From NCBI GenBank assembly GCA_963277665.1, contig OY728136.1:1971968576-1972032575 (forward strand): 64,000 nt of DNA, read 5' to 3'. This document shows positions 23,576 through 37,085 of this stretch, in pieces. The DNA comes from Viscum album (Eukaryota; Streptophyta; Magnoliopsida; Santalales; Viscaceae). Positions within the stretch are counted from its first letter, which is position 1. Each line of letters begins with the position of its first letter. The translations under genes were made by a program, and so were the position numbers. The notes beneath the pieces were generated by a model, which did no database searches, was not told where the DNA came from, and saw only the letters and a program-made list of their open reading frames with translations.

Positions 23576-25862
23576 GTGTATTTCATTTTTTTATCTCCAA
23601 ATGTAATGTACTGTTATAAATAAATATATATACTTGATATATATGATATATATGATATCTAAATCATTAATATAATTATTGAGATAATTTTCGTTTCAAA
23701 AAATTGACAATTTGTAATTATAACATGTTCATTTTTTACTGAAGTTCTGAACATCGACAAAATGTCCAATACAAACTCAAAACATTAACTAATTGTTATT
23801 TCAAGGTAATAAGTGATATTAGAGAAATAATAAACATGAAAATAGTTCTTAATCAATTAGAAACAAACTTATGTTTATTATTCTTGATGAAAAAGGAACA
23901 AACAAGTCAAGTTGGACACGAGCTAAGGGGTTTCTATTCTGACTTTTAATTCTGTGATATTTTCATTGTTCGCAACTAATTTATTGCTTGTGGTGTACTG
24001 CTTAATGCCATTTGTTATATATTATCATGATTATATTTATATTTATGTTATTCTTTGAATACTTTTGAATTTATTAACTTGTAATCATATGACTCGATTG
24101 ATTACAATGTGGTAACGGATTTTCATCTCGCTTTTTATTCCATTGATATTCATGCTATATTTTCCACTATTTCCTTTCGAATGGTGTATGTACGGCACAA
24201 TATAATATTCATTGCGTAATATACATCAATTTATGTATTTTTACATCTTCATTTTATGATCCTTCTTTCATGGGTTGTATGTTTTGAAAGGCACCAAATC
24301 GGAATGGGATATTTTTAACACAATTTCCATTCCTTTGGATAATCATCAAATTCATAATTATGTCAAGCTATGATTATGTGTGGAATCATTATTTATTTAT
24401 TTATGTGGAAATTTTCACTCCCCTTTGTGTGGATGTACTTTCTATACACACAGTCATACCATTTATGAATTCTCAAGTGATCGATATGTACATGATAGGA
24501 GAAATTTTATCTCAATTTCAATTCATTGAGTTAAACATCCATGTCATTGGTGTTGATTTTAAAAAAATATGGGTTAATGTTCTCTGATTGATTTACACTG
24601 AATATAAAATCATATTGAGTGTATTTATATTTTACAAACATTATTATTTAATTTATTTATCCTTAATCTATGGATAAACTTTTATAAGATTTTTCGCCTC
24701 AATTTGTATTCCATTGAGACTTTATTGTTGTTATACACCAATTAACTCTTATATAATGTATATAACATACTTTGTAATATTATATAATGAATCTATTTTT
24801 ACTAATGATAATATAATGTTTTTATTTAATGTTATTCCTTAATTGTTAGTATACAAGAATCTGTCATTTGTTTAAAAACTCTTTAACTAAATTACCATTT
24901 TAAATGTTTTAAAGATTTATTCATCTAAATATTTATCATTAATGTCCACATTTTAAAAATGGTTTTATGAATTCAATAAAATGGACATTAATTTTTTCAA
25001 AATATAATTTATTTATAAGTTTTAATGTGGTATGGGACACTTTTATTAAAATATATCTTTATTAAATGTTTTAAATTGTTTTGAAAATGGTGTGATAATA
25101 AATTGATTGTGTCTATATCTTGAAATTATATTTTGTGATTGCATTGTGGAAATGTTATATTTTATTTATTCTTGATTTATGTGTCATGATTATGTTATGA
25201 TTATTTGGAATTGTTTACATATACAGGTGGTTCCATGATAAAAATAGGGTAGGTGAACCCGATATAGCCATCCAATGCATTGGGTAATGTGACAGATGTA
25301 ATTATTGATGTTTTTCCTAAGATATTTAGGTAATATACTATGATGGCTATTCCAAATGTAACTCTCTATTTAGCTATGATAACTACAATTTAAGTATGTT
25401 ATGAATGACATAATATTCCTTTATGATTTGTGATTTTTGGGTGTTATTCATAAATCTTATGATTTTGTATGGATTGATATGATTGAAAAGTATCAGTTTC
25501 ATTGATTGTTATTTATTGATGGGTGAATGTTTTCCTTATTTATTTTATAACCCTTACTGAGATTTTTATGCACATCCCATGTTTTTGAAATTTTTTTCAT
25601 ATGACATAAAGTATAATAGAGTTAAGGATGATACCAAGGATAAGTCATGTTGTCTAAAACATTTAACCAGACATGATAATTTTTAAGTGATTTTATTTTA
25701 TAAAAAAAATGCATATTGAGTAGTAGTGTCTACATGTAATATTCATGTTGATGTGTAATAGTTATGGAATAATTCCCTAAAACAATAAACCTAAAAATAT
25801 CCTCAATGTGGATTATTATTTTAATTCAATATTATGTAATATTTATTACTGGGTCCATATAG

Positions 25863-25882
25863 TTAGCATCAGTGGTCGGTTT
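25863..25882 (+). promoter_or_regulatory. Primer-binding site of element A/B (decayed)
   Basis: TTAGCATCAG...GGTTT agrees at about 14 of 20 positions with the usual TTGGTATCAGAGC..GGTTT PBS context primed by initiator Met tRNA. It lies directly inside the left LTR. The mismatches are what decay of an old copy would give. Confidence 0.65.
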
Positions 25883-26085
25883 AAATAACTTTAGAGGTTA
25901 GGGTATTCTTAAATCATAAGTGAAATTACCATAATGGTAAGGATTTCAGAAAGAGTCCTTTTTTTAGATAAAGTGAATGATATTAACATAATATGAATAA
26001 TTGTATCTTAGTATTTACCATCCTCATAAGATATTATTTGATGATTTTACTGATATACTCATTTTGACCATTTTGGTTTTAGTAA

Positions 26086-26460
26086 ATGGCTGGATCTAGC
26101 AGGCTCTAAAGTAATAGTGGGTGTGAAGAAAAATGTTACAGTTTTCTAAATGGACAGCTGAATGAAATCAGAGCTGAAATGAGAACTCTTGTGGTTATTG
26201 TCAACCATCTATCTGGAGTAATTATTGACCACCTAAACCGTGGTGATTTTTAGAAAGCATTATATACTTAAGAAACAAATCCCTACGGATGTTCAGGTAA
26301 TAATCATAAAGGTATGCTTTTTCAAAAACCAATGTGTCAAGGATGTGGAATGAAACATCTAAGAAAATATTTCAATCAAACAGAAAGATTCTATAGATGT
26401 GGAAATGATGGTGATAAAGAAAGAACCAACCATGGAAAAAGGAAGCATCCCGTTTAATCA
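26086..26460 (+). pseudogene. Gag remnant with zinc-knuckle region (element A/B)
   Basis: An ATG at 26086 begins a frame with early stops. At about 26335-26420 it carries CQGCGMKH then, after a short spacer, FYRCGNDGDKE. This is the plant chromovirus gag zinc-knuckle pair (CxxCGxxHxxxC, then CFxCGxxGH) with several key residues changed. It is followed by the basic KGKR-type stretch expected next to the knuckle. Downstream there is no protease or RT similarity, so the element is gag-only. In life, gag forms the RNA-packaging particle. Confidence 0.7.
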
Positions 26461-27123
26461 AAGAAAGGGAAATATGTTCTTTCTGGGGGGATCAATTGAA
26501 TGAGTTAAATGTGGTGCGCATGGTCATTATACAATCATATGTATTACGAAGAAGTATCATTAATGGTATCACCATTATTGTACAAATATTTGATTACCAA
26601 TACCTAATTCCGTTCCGATTGAGTATAAAGATACTAAAAATGATCAATGAATGGTATGGATTATTTCTTAACATATGTTTTGATATTATTGAATCATAGT
26701 ATATGATTCATCATTTTGTTTATAGTAAATAAGTATTTTATAATAAGTTGGAAATGAATGGTTAATTGATCATGAATAATGTCTAATGAGTAAGAAGTCT
26801 ACATATAAGGGATTCTATAGTTATGGAAGATTTTAGGATAGTGAAATGCTTAAAATTATTAAGGCAGTTTTGATGATGGGATTTTATTAGAAGCATTTTT
26901 ATAGTATGTATAACCCTAAATTTTGATATATGGAGATTTTATTAAAGGAATATTTAACTTTTCTTTTGTGGATATATTTATAAAGAACCAATTGGATTTA
27001 TAAGATCCTTGAATTTGAGTATTTTACTAGTTAATACATTTTGGTATGAAAAATGAATGTAATTAGACAACCTTCATGGTTAAAATATGTTATGGTTATT
27101 TTTGATGAATTTATATCTTATTG
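26461..27123 (+). other. Non-coding interior of element A/B, part 1
   Basis: AT-rich and without recognisable pol similarity. The region before the tRNA-like block aligns loosely with element C's interior (C 37975-38050, opposite window strand). So it is shared internal sequence of the family, not random filler. Confidence 0.5.
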
Positions 27124-27270
27124 GGAATGTTATAAAATTATATAGTTTTTGAAAAAGGACAACACACTGACTTCGTGACAACCCGTCACGTCAGAAACAA
27201 CGGTGGGAATCGAACCCACAACCAATGTATGAGTGAGATTTATCACCTACCAATGAATACGTCAAGTCCC
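27124..27270 (-). repeat. tRNA-like (SINE-like) block antisense in element A/B
   Basis: On the minus strand it contains an A-box-like TTGGTAGGTGATAAATC and, 33 bases on, a perfect Pol III B box GGTTCGATTCC (27206-27216) flanked by GGG...CCAC as in a tRNA T-arm. It aligns over its whole 147-bp length with 37828-37974 in element C. In both elements it is antisense to the host element. It has no complete cloverleaf, so it is not called a tRNA gene; a tRNA-derived SINE fossil is the likely source. Confidence 0.6.
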
Positions 27271-28213
27271 TGGTTAGTATGACTAATTATTTTTAGTTAG
27301 ATGATTTTATGAATCAATAATATGTTGATTTTGGGTCATATATGGAAATGATTAACCTATCAGAGAGAATATGTGATTAGGTTAATTACATTCCTATATG
27401 ATATATAAAGATTAACTGATGTTATTTTGAGATAAATGTTATGATTTATCGAGGAAGACTATGTGATCAAATTCTTCTATTTTTTGAGTTTCAATCATAG
27501 ATTGGGTTAATTTGAATAAATTTAAGGATAGTTGTGTATTAAACTGTATTCTATGAACTATGGGTTTTGTTTGACAATTATGAAGATTAATAGTAGTTTT
27601 TCTTTTTGTAAAAGATTAACCTTTTTTAGGATTATCTGATCGTGTACTAACCATTTTGGTTATTGTTATGGCCTATAGATATGGGAGATATATAGTTTAA
27701 ATTTTGTGGAATTTTTTATTTCATCGAATTTGATTATATAAATCTTAATGTGAACAAGTCACCCTGGATACTCATCATTTAGAGAAAATATGATTTTATG
27801 TTAGAAATATAGTAAAGGATGAATGTCTACATGACTAGTATGTATGTCTCATGTTTTTATTTATGATCTTAAATAAATTATTCAATGAAATGTAACTTAA
27901 AACAAAAACATTAACTATTAAATTTTCATACTGGGGAATAAAAGACTGTTTAACCCATCACATGTTTGGGATTTTCTGGGGGTTAACTTTCTCCTAATAC
28001 TATTTTCTATCACTCTCCATCATAATTTGATGGTTTTTTTATCATACATATCCATTTTGTCATGGAATCCTAGTATTTGTTGTATTGGGTAACCTTTGTA
28101 ATTCTATTTATTCATTTTAATGTGATTGTTTTATTGAATATTTTTCAGATGATAGGTTTTCAATGATTTTCTTGAAAACAATTTTTTAAAAAAATTGTGA
28201 AGACGCAATTCTC
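27271..28213 (+). other. Non-coding interior of element A/B, part 2
   Basis: AT-rich sequence between the tRNA-like block and the purine tract. No integrase, RNase H or other coding similarity was seen. Confidence 0.5.
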
Positions 28214-28228
28214 AAAAGGGGGAATGGA
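28214..28228 (+). promoter_or_regulatory. Polypurine tract of element A/B
   Basis: AAAAGGGGGAATGGA lies directly before the right LTR start at 28229 and after a GAAGACGCAATT segment that also precedes the D purine tract (GAGGACGCAATT on its strand). It marks the plus-strand primer site. Confidence 0.8.
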
Positions 28229-31200
28229 TGTAACATCGTAGGTAAATAATGAATATGACATTTTCATATTTATTAAAAAATTTAAAATAATTATCAATTT
28301 TAATTTAATTGGAATTCTATGTTCGATGGTGTAAATGATGCACAACAATAGGTTTCTTTGAAATCTTATGTTGCACACTACATTAGGTCATACTGAGAAA
28401 TAATAAGATAATATTATTTTAAATGGTAGTTAACATCTAGCCATTGTAATGGAAGGAATGAATAGAACTAACTATAAAAATCATTATACATGTTTTTTAA
28501 ATGTTTATACATTTATCCAATAAAATTAATAGGCTTAAAATAAGAAAGGAATTTGATTTTAACCATAAATACTATAATATTTACTAAAATGATGATTTAC
28601 CACCTATTGATGGTGAACCCTCATTAAATATAGTTTTGGTTAATTTTATATCTTCTATTTGACCAAATAATATTCTTCTTTATAATCAGGACACCAAAAC
28701 TTACTTTGGGTAATTTTTTGGTATTTTTCTGATAAAATTCATTTTTAATTAATAGTGAAAAATACAGTATTTTATTTTAAATATTATTTTTAATCTAATT
28801 TATTTATATTGTTAGATAATATTTTTAATTGTTTTTAATGTGTAATTATATTATACATTAACCATTTAATCCAATGTTGGTAGTTGGAATTAATTTCACT
28901 TTGAAATTGGACATAAACATGTGTCAATCATTTGATAGATATTGTTTCTTAAAAACAAGCTATTTGTTTTGACAACAGGAATTAATTTTAAATTAATTAA
29001 CTAAAATTAAATTTTTTAATTATATAAATTATAAAACAACTTTGAATTAAGAATATAAAAAATATCTTTGGCATAATTTTTTGTATTTTTCTAAAAATTA
29101 TAAATTTTTTATGAATAATGAAACCATCAAGTAGTAGTTAAAAAACTAAAATTTTCATTTAAATAAAATTTTACGGCTTCTGTGAATTTATTTTTCTAAA
29201 TTATACATACATTGATTTTATTAGTAAATAAATGTGGTAAAATAAGATTAAAATAGTTTTTGGTGAATATTATCTTTTGACTATTATTTACCGCAGTTAA
29301 AGGAAAATAAGGTAATTCAAGGTACAAATAATATTATAATAATACAAAATTACCTTAACACTTTTTCTAAAATTATTATATAAGTAATGACTGACCATGG
29401 GAATCCATGGGCCGATTTGGGGACCCCATGCATGAGAGTGATAATGAAATATAAGATTAATTAATATAAAGTAGTGAAAAAACGACACAAACAAATAGCT
29501 TTTAGTAAATAAATTTTTACATGGGGTTATATGAGTTATATTTTTTACTATAAATATTCATTGGAAATATGAAACTATTTACAAAATCATTTTAGTTTTT
29601 TTATAATTTTAAGTCATTAATTAAATAAAATTTATTATGACACAAAAATGTTGCAGTATTTACCTCATTAATAACTTATATAAATATATATGATTATAAA
29701 TATTAAACCAATATCAAAAACCTGTCCAATTCTTATTGGATGACTTTATTTCGACCATGAGTCATTGTATCTTCTACATTAATGTGTTTTTGACTTTTTA
29801 AAACCTAATATATGTTTTTAATAAAATAACATTTTCAAACATTCCCAAAGATCCCATCCTCTCCCTTATTAAAAGACACCACTTATACCACATTACAAAC
29901 ACCTCTCACGCACCTAAGATCGCCCAAACCTATAACAAATAAGATCTAATGATCCCTCTATTATTACAAGAAGCCTTACCTTAGGCATAAGGCACTTCAT
30001 GAAATCATTTTTGTAAAACCAAAGAGAGTTACCATATTTTAAGGTAATGGTTTCACTTAAATTCTTTCCATTAATTTTACTTCTCCAACCATAAACTCTT
30101 TTTATTAATTTCATTTATAGAAAAACATGTATCCTATATATACTATGATTTTTTTATAAGAATCATTCAAACTAAACTTACAAACACTTCCATCTAATAG
30201 TTAATGAACATATTTTTTCTCTGGATGGAAAACTAACACCTCACGAAACGATGATTGTTTAATTATCTCTTACTGCCTCTCATGGTATCCAATAAGATGG
30301 TACTATATTTATATTTGATATATATTATGTTTAGGATATCTATATTCTTATGTATTTTTCATTAATTTCATACCTTTTTGGTTTCCATTATGGGTAAACA
30401 CGATAAATTTATTTGAGGAAGTCAAGACTACCATCCTCTCAAAGTGATATAAATCATTCATGCCATACATGGGACATATAAAAGATGGATTTTATGAAAT
30501 TATATATGGTATTACATTAAAATTACAATATTCTTATGTATAATTATTTTTTAATTCCATTAAAATACCAAATAGAAATGAAAGTTGCATTAATGGGTAC
30601 CTACGGCTTACCATCTCCATGAACACTGTATTTCATTTATTATCTTCAAATGATATGTAATGATATAAATACATATATATATAATGGATATATATGACTC
30701 ATATGATATCTAAATCTTGAATTTCATTCTGGAGATAATTTAATTTTGACCACATGTACATATTGTAATTATAACATTTTCATTTTTGACTGAAGTTCTG
30801 AACATCGACAAAATGTCGAATACAAACTCCAAAAATTAAGTACTTTTTATTTATATATAATAAGTGGTAAAAAAGGAATAATAAACTGGAAAATGGTTTT
30901 TAATCAAGTATAAATTAACTAAATTTTATTATTCGGTAAGAACAAGGAACAAACAAGTCAAGATGGACAAGAGGTAGGGGGTTTATTTTCTCACTTTTAA
31001 TTCCGTCAGATTTCCATTTTTCGCCACTAATTTATTGTTTTTGGTGTACTGTGTACTGCCATATGATATATATTATCATGATTCTATTTATATTCATGTT
31101 ATTCTATGAATCTTTTGTGGTTATTCACTTTTTTTTCTACGATTCTATTGATTACAACGTGGTAAGAGATTTCATCTAACTTTTTTTCCTATGAGATTCA

Positions 31201-32384
31201 TGCTATATTTTCCACTATTTCCTTTTGGGTGGTGTATGTACTTCCCAAAATTGTGTTAATTGTGTAATATACATAAATTTATGGGTATTTACATCTTAAT
31301 TTTATGATCCTTCATTCATGGGTTGTATGTTTCGTAAGTCACCTAATCCGTAAAAGAACTTTGTAACACAACTTCCATTCCTTGGGATAATCTTCTAATT
31401 CTTAATTATGTCATTATATTATTACATGTGGAGTCACTATTTATTTATTTATGTTAAAATTTTCACTCCACTTTTGTTGGATATACTTTTGATACACATA
31501 ATCACTCCATTGATGAATTCTCAAGTAATTGATATGAACTTGATAAGAGTAACTTTAACTCAATTTACATTCATTGTGATAAACATCCATGTCATTGGTA
31601 TTGTTTTTACCAAAATATGTATGAATGTTCTCTAATTTATTTACACTTAATATAAAATAATATTGAGTGTATTTATATTTTTTACACATTATTATGTAAT
31701 TGATTTATCTTTAATCTAAAGAAACTGTTTTATAGGGGGTTTTGACTTAATTATCATTCTACTGAGACTTCATTGATGTTATGCACCAATTCACTCATAT
31801 ATGGTGTATATAATGTCCTTTTTCATATTATATCCTGAATCACTTTATTATCATGATATTTTAAGTTTATGATTCATTTTTATTCCCCAATTATTTTTTT
31901 TCAATCATCTCACATTTTGTTAAAAACTCTTTATCTAAAATTTTATATTAAATGTTTTAAAGATTTATTCTTCTAAAAGTTTATCATTAATGCGCATGTT
32001 GTATAAATGGTATTACTAATTTAATTATATGGACATTAATGTTTTCAAATGATAATTTATTTTAAAGTTTCAAAGTGGTATGGGACACTTTGATTAAAAA
32101 ATCACTTTATTAAATGTTTTAAATGTTTTTGAAAGTGGTATGATAAATCATTGATTATGTCTATATCTTGAATTGATATGTTGTGATTGCAATGTTGAAA
32201 TGTTATATTTCATTTATTCTTGATTTTTGTATCATGAATATGTTTTGATTATTGGGCCTTGTTTACATATATTGGTGGTTACGTGATAATCCTAAGGTGG
32301 GTGAGCTCGACATAGCTCTCCAATGCATTGGGTAACATAATGGAGGTAAACGTTAATGTTTCTCACAAGAGATTTAAGGAATGT
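28229..32384 (+). repeat. Right LTR of element A/B, first part
   Basis: Begins TGTAACATCG and runs colinear with 21181 onward. It includes the promoter segment CTCTCCCTTATTAAAAG at ~29860-29875 and decayed hairpin modules at about 30240-30290, 30412-30452 and 30587-30635. It ends at the AATGT (32380-32384) where element C is inserted, and resumes at 44170. Confidence 0.85.
32380..32384. repeat. Target-site duplication of element C, left copy
   Basis: AATGT here against AATAT at 44170-44174. The uninterrupted sister LTR has AATAT at 25332-25336 in the matching context (ATTTAGGTAATATACT), so AATAT is ancestral and the left copy mutated once. Confidence 0.8.
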
Positions 32385-33992
32385 TGTTGAGACCCGAAGC
32401 ATGACGTACATGGACAATACATTAATTTTTTGGAATACTTAATACATAACAAAATCCAAAACTCAAGTATTGTAATAGTTTAGTGTCTTTGGAAACTTGG
32501 AATATAATCATCTAATCTTGGTGAAAGATCTTCAACAACTCCCATAAAGATCTTCCCGTTTTGATTTCTTACCTAAAACCTCTCTTGAAATCCTGGGGAA
32601 AAGAAAACATATAAAGGGTGAGCTCAAATGCTCAGTAAGGGTAAGCATGGAGAAAATAAAACAAACTATATACCATTGAACTTAAAAACATGAAAATAAT
32701 GTTTAAACAACAAAATCTTGAGAAAAGACATAAATCTTGGGAGTACGTAAGGCATGTATCATAATGGAACATCAATCATGATAAAATGTCATGGGGATAA
32801 AACATGTAATTGTGGAAACCATTCATCCCATGTGATGATTTCCATAGTAGCCAAGGCATTGCTTCCGAGAACATCTTAGTGGACAAAGTCCCTTTCTGAA
32901 TCGAGTTCACTCCTCGTTCCAGTCCTGTATCACTGAACCAGATTAACTTACTGTTATAGCCATGTCTATCTCATGAGATATTAATATTTATCCAATGAAT
33001 TGGAGTGAGATGTAGGTCCCACTCATCTCATAATGAATTCATTCTTACTTGTTCCACAAAATAAACATACATCATTCATAATAACCCAACGGTAAAATGG
33101 GTTTCATAAACATCATCCCATCATTACATAATCTATATAAAAGAAATGGATATCATTTAATAATAACAAAAGTTAAACCATGTAAATCATAGAGAAATGA
33201 TACTTGAAACATAAACATATGAAATAATGTCATCTTAAATTAAAAATGGTTCTGATAAAACACTTGAAATGAATTCTTGAGGAAAATATCCTTCCTTCTT
33301 CAAAATCATTTTCTTTCAAAAAATGTCATGCAATTTTAAAAGAGAAGGATTTTTTGAAAATATTCCTGAAATCTGTTTGTGTAAGATTCATGATAATAAG
33401 TATTTATAAAAAAGTGAAAATCCTTTCATGCCGTATATGTTTAAAAAAACATTCTTCTCGTACTTTTGTCAGAAAAGTCAAAAAGTACCTTGTAGGGTAA
33501 ATAAAAGAAAGATACCTTCCATACAATGGGGTAAAAGTCCAAATGGGTAAAAAGGACTTTAACCATACATGAAAACACTTTTATAAAACATGGACATGGA
33601 TGATAGCAATAACCCCATTAAATACTTACGGATAAGCAATCTCGGATAAAAATGAGATTTGAAAAATTATCCCTTACCTTATGTCCGATATGCTTCGTAT
33701 GTATCTGAACCTCATGTATAATGATTTAAATAATGTCATTGAGTTATTAAAGAATCATATTAATTGTTATTATATCATATATGGTTCACTTAGGTATTTA
33801 TATTACCCGTTCATTTGTCAATTCCATGTTAAAGTAGCGTTTTGGGTAAAAATGTTTAGACTTGTTGTTCTTGATATTATTATTACCTATATCATGATTT
33901 ACTTAATTCAAAAATTTAAAACATTATTTATATATTATATATATTCAGTATATATATATATATAGAATAGATAGATAAATGGAATGAAACAC

Positions 33993-34032
33993 ACCGTTCA
34001 TGGAGACGGTATGTCGTACATATGCATGAATG
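33993..34032 (-). other. LTR hairpin module 1 (element C, 3' LTR)
   Basis: Arms CCGTTCATG and CATGAATG flank GAGACGGTATGTCGTACATATG. Equivalent to 41021-41059 in the other LTR, 59243-59282 in D and 23538-23575 in A/B. Confidence 0.65.
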
Positions 34033-34193
34033 CTGTTTTCCTTTCCTTATTGACATGAATGGAAGTAAGTAGATGACACAAACACATATATATATACATA
34101 AATACAGTATCTTTATAATTTCATATATTTTATTATTATTGCTTATATATACTTTATAATAATTCTTTAATGGTTAACATGGAGAATGAATCT

Positions 34194-34238
34194 CATCGCG
34201 GCGTGGAGACGGTAGTCCGTATGTACGCACGAGCGATG
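34194..34238 (-). other. LTR hairpin module 2 (element C, 3' LTR)
   Basis: Arms CATCGCGGCGTG and CACGAGCGATG (imperfect) around GAGACGGTAGTCCGTATGTACG. The inner ACGG-TAGT-CCGT stem-loop is intact. Counterpart 41217-41261. Confidence 0.65.
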
Positions 34239-34380
34239 ATATCGTTCCCATAATTACTGAATTTAATTGGAGTGGATGATAAGATATATTAGAATCAGTA
34301 TGATGTTATAATAACTATGTATAGTTATCCTTTACACCATTATACCCATCCATGTAAGGTGGTGTTGCAAAAACGGATTA

Positions 34381-34425
34381 CACAACAACGTGGAGACCGT
34401 ATTCCGTACGTACGCACGCGCGGTG
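34381..34425 (-). other. LTR hairpin module 3 (element C, 3' LTR)
   Basis: GAGACCGTATTCCGTACGTACG between a decayed left arm (CACAACAACGTG) and CACGCGCGGTG. The left-arm differences are mostly what loss of CpG by deamination would give. Counterpart 41404-41448. Confidence 0.6.
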
Positions 34426-34760
34426 ATTTTATAATCTGTAGGATGGATAGAGGTTGAAATGGGGTTGTATCATATTTATAATAACATATTAGTATACTAT
34501 GGATATTGATGTTATTAATTCATAATTAAAACTCTAAATAAGAGGATTTATAAGAAGAATGAAACTTGAATGAATCAGTAGTAGGTATTACCTCTTTCTC
34601 GAAGTGCCTCCTTTGAACTTCCTCTTAGGGCACTAATGTTGGTCTTTTGAGAAGACGAATACCTCTATAAGGTTTCTAGGGAAGTGTGGATGAGAAATGG
34701 GCAGAGGTTGGCCAAGCTTAAAGGCTCAAAATGGTGTGAGTATGAGAGGAAGGAGGTTCC

Positions 34761-34770
34761 CTTTTATAAG
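34761..34770 (-). promoter_or_regulatory. LTR core promoter TATA box (element C, 3' LTR)
   Basis: The minus strand reads CTCCTCCCTTATAAAAGGG. The same CTCCCTTATAAAAG element occurs in the 5' LTR (~41784), in D (60011) and, decayed, in both A/B LTRs (~22815, ~29866). It stands out as conserved amid diverged sequence. Confidence 0.75.
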
Positions 34771-36803
34771 GGAGGAGAGGGGCACCTTTGTAATTATAAG
34801 AAATATTAATTTATAATAAATTCCAAACCCACTTAAAAACCTCCAAAAATGACTCATATTCAATTATTAAATGTGACAGGGTTGTAATATCATCAACCAA
34901 TAATATTTAGACACGTAGGGAATTTATTTTATTCATTATCAACTTGATTTATCCTTATTTAATCTATTAAATTTTATTTGTGGTAATGAGATTATAAATT
35001 TTAAATTGTTAATAATAATTCCTTATGTGCTGTTAATGATCCATAATAAGATACTTTATGACATTTTAGACTATATAAATTTCAATTTGTAATTTTTAAA
35101 CATTTATGTGATTTTTAAACAATTTAATAATATTTTTTTATAAAATAACAATAGTGTCAATTTAGACACTATTCATTTATCTGAATTTAAATAAAATCCA
35201 CACAGAGGATATATTTGAACAAAAATATTTAATAGGTTCAAATAATATCATATTAATCTATACAATTATTGGAGAACATTAAATAGTTCATATATTATTT
35301 ATTTTACTATTTCTAAAACCATTTATTTGATATTTCTCTTAATAAAATAATTACTACAACATTTTTGTATAATTATTAAATATAAATATTTTTGCATAAA
35401 AATTAAAAATAAAATACTAGGCTAAAGATAAATCTTATATAATTCATTAGAAAACATTTATTAGGATTTAATTTCTAAAAACCCAAAATTTTAAAATGTT
35501 ATATGTATTAAATTATGAAGGTGACAACTTTGACATCATATAAAATAAAATAATATAAGTGTCATAATCACTTTTATAAGACTCCAAACGGTCATATATT
35601 CGGTAATTGGATGATTATGGTGTATATATACACTACCAATAAGTTTTGGTCAGGTTTTTGAGACCATTAATATGTATTAATATTTCAATAAAAACAATAT
35701 TATTGATTTTTTTTCTAAATAAATAATTTCTGCATCATTAATGTATAAGCTAATAAGGTAATTAAATAACTCTTAAAAAATTAAAAATAAGTTACCATGA
35801 TAATGAAAAACAATTTATCATTAAAATGAGTATTTATAAAAGAAATTATATTCTGTATAACCTTATATTAAAAATACTTTAATTATAAAAGTTTGAGTGA
35901 GACATATTTCACTTTCCTTTAAATAAAATAAACTAAAGGTCTTAATCTCCTAGAAGTGGGTTCTAATGGATTCCATTTAGACCCAAATATGACTTAGGAC
36001 GAAATATAATCATCCAATTGTATTAATAAAAGTGTTAGGGTAAGTTTATAATATTATATTGACCCTTAATTTCCTGTTTTACCTTTTATTATGGTAAATA
36101 AAATTTACCGTACTTACTATTTATAATGCCCAAAAATAAAAAGTATTATATTAATATAATTTGGACCCAATTATTCCAAATATATAATCCATTTTTACAA
36201 ATTCAATACACAGAAGTTGCATAAATTAAATTAAAATTAATCTCATTGTCGAAAGAAAATGGGTTTTTGTTTAAAACATTCCAAAAGATTGAATTGATTT
36301 AACCTATGAATTAAATGTAAAATCAATGATAATGACTTGAATTATATTAAATGGTAAAAATATATTCTATTTATACTTTAAAACCATTCAATATTATAAT
36401 TTAACCACATAAATTATTACGATGAAAAAAGTTGTTTTTAATTAAAATATAGCGTGTTTTTACTATTCATTAAAATATGAAAGTTATCAGAATAATACAA
36501 AAAATTTATCCAAGGTAAAATTATATATAATAATTCCAAAGAATAATTTTATTTCTTAGAATTTATCTTATAAACATTTCAAAAACTTGATTTAATGTCG
36601 GTGCACCATCAAAAGGTGGCAAAACTGTATTTTTTCAAAAATACTTATTTTACCCGAAAAATTTATTTTATTCTCATAACATGTTCTAGAAAATGTGAAA
36701 GATGAATAATAATTTAATAAAAATCAAAATTTATTTAATACTAATCATAACGGTTAGTTCATAATAATATTATAACCATATATTGTTGTTTAGTGAAACC
36801 CTG

Positions 36804-37085
36804 TATTGCGTACAACACACGCTATCGATAAAGGTCATGATTGCGTGTAATGCAAGCCAAGTCAGGGTTGCGTATAGTGCAAGAATTTTTTTTGTTTTGT
36901 ATAACATAATACAATCATAGTTCATTTATACATTGAATATATATATATATATATCCATATATATATTCACTCAATGTTGCGAACATGAAATTGTGTGTAA
37001 CACGATCCAAGAATAGTGTTGCATATACTGCAAACTAATACGGTGTTGCGTATAGTACAAGATAATCTTGGTGTAGTGTAAAACA
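36804..37085 (-). repeat. U3 subrepeats of TTGCGTATAGTGCAAG type (3' LTR of C)
   Basis: About seven imperfect units start near 36806, 36839, 36868, 36976, 37017, 37043 and 37069. Each contains a TTGC...GCAA inverted pair (for example TTGCGTATAGTGCAA). The same block is at 43829-44112. D has only one clear unit near the same LTR end (about 61157-61180), so the unit multiplied in the C lineage. Confidence 0.75.

Larger units (their letters stand above)
21181..25861 (+). repeat. Left LTR of element A/B
   Basis: Begins TGTAACATCC and ends just before the tRNA-Met PBS. It is colinear with 28229-32384 + 44175-44697. Landmarks shared with the C and D LTRs: a GGGCCTATTTTGAGTCCCCGTGGAGCC-like segment near 22360-22390 (inverted homologue in D near 60450-60480), a decayed core promoter CTCTCCCTTGTAAAAG at ~22810-22823, three hairpin modules (23188-23235, 23361-23395, 23538-23575), a CCAATGCATTGGG segment near 25272, and a CCCTTACTGAG segment near 25550. 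The AATAT at 25332-25336 is the empty target site corresponding to the element C insertion in the sister LTR. Confidence 0.85.

Noticed and set aside
27124..27270. Possible tRNA gene on the minus strand
   Set aside because: The B box is perfect, but the acceptor, D and anticodon arms do not fold into a full cloverleaf, and the block is repeated in element C; SINE-like is the safer call.
33681..33965. 94-codon frame in an LTR of element C
   Set aside because: It is not a protein family I recognise and lies within non-coding LTR sequence on the strand opposite to element C.
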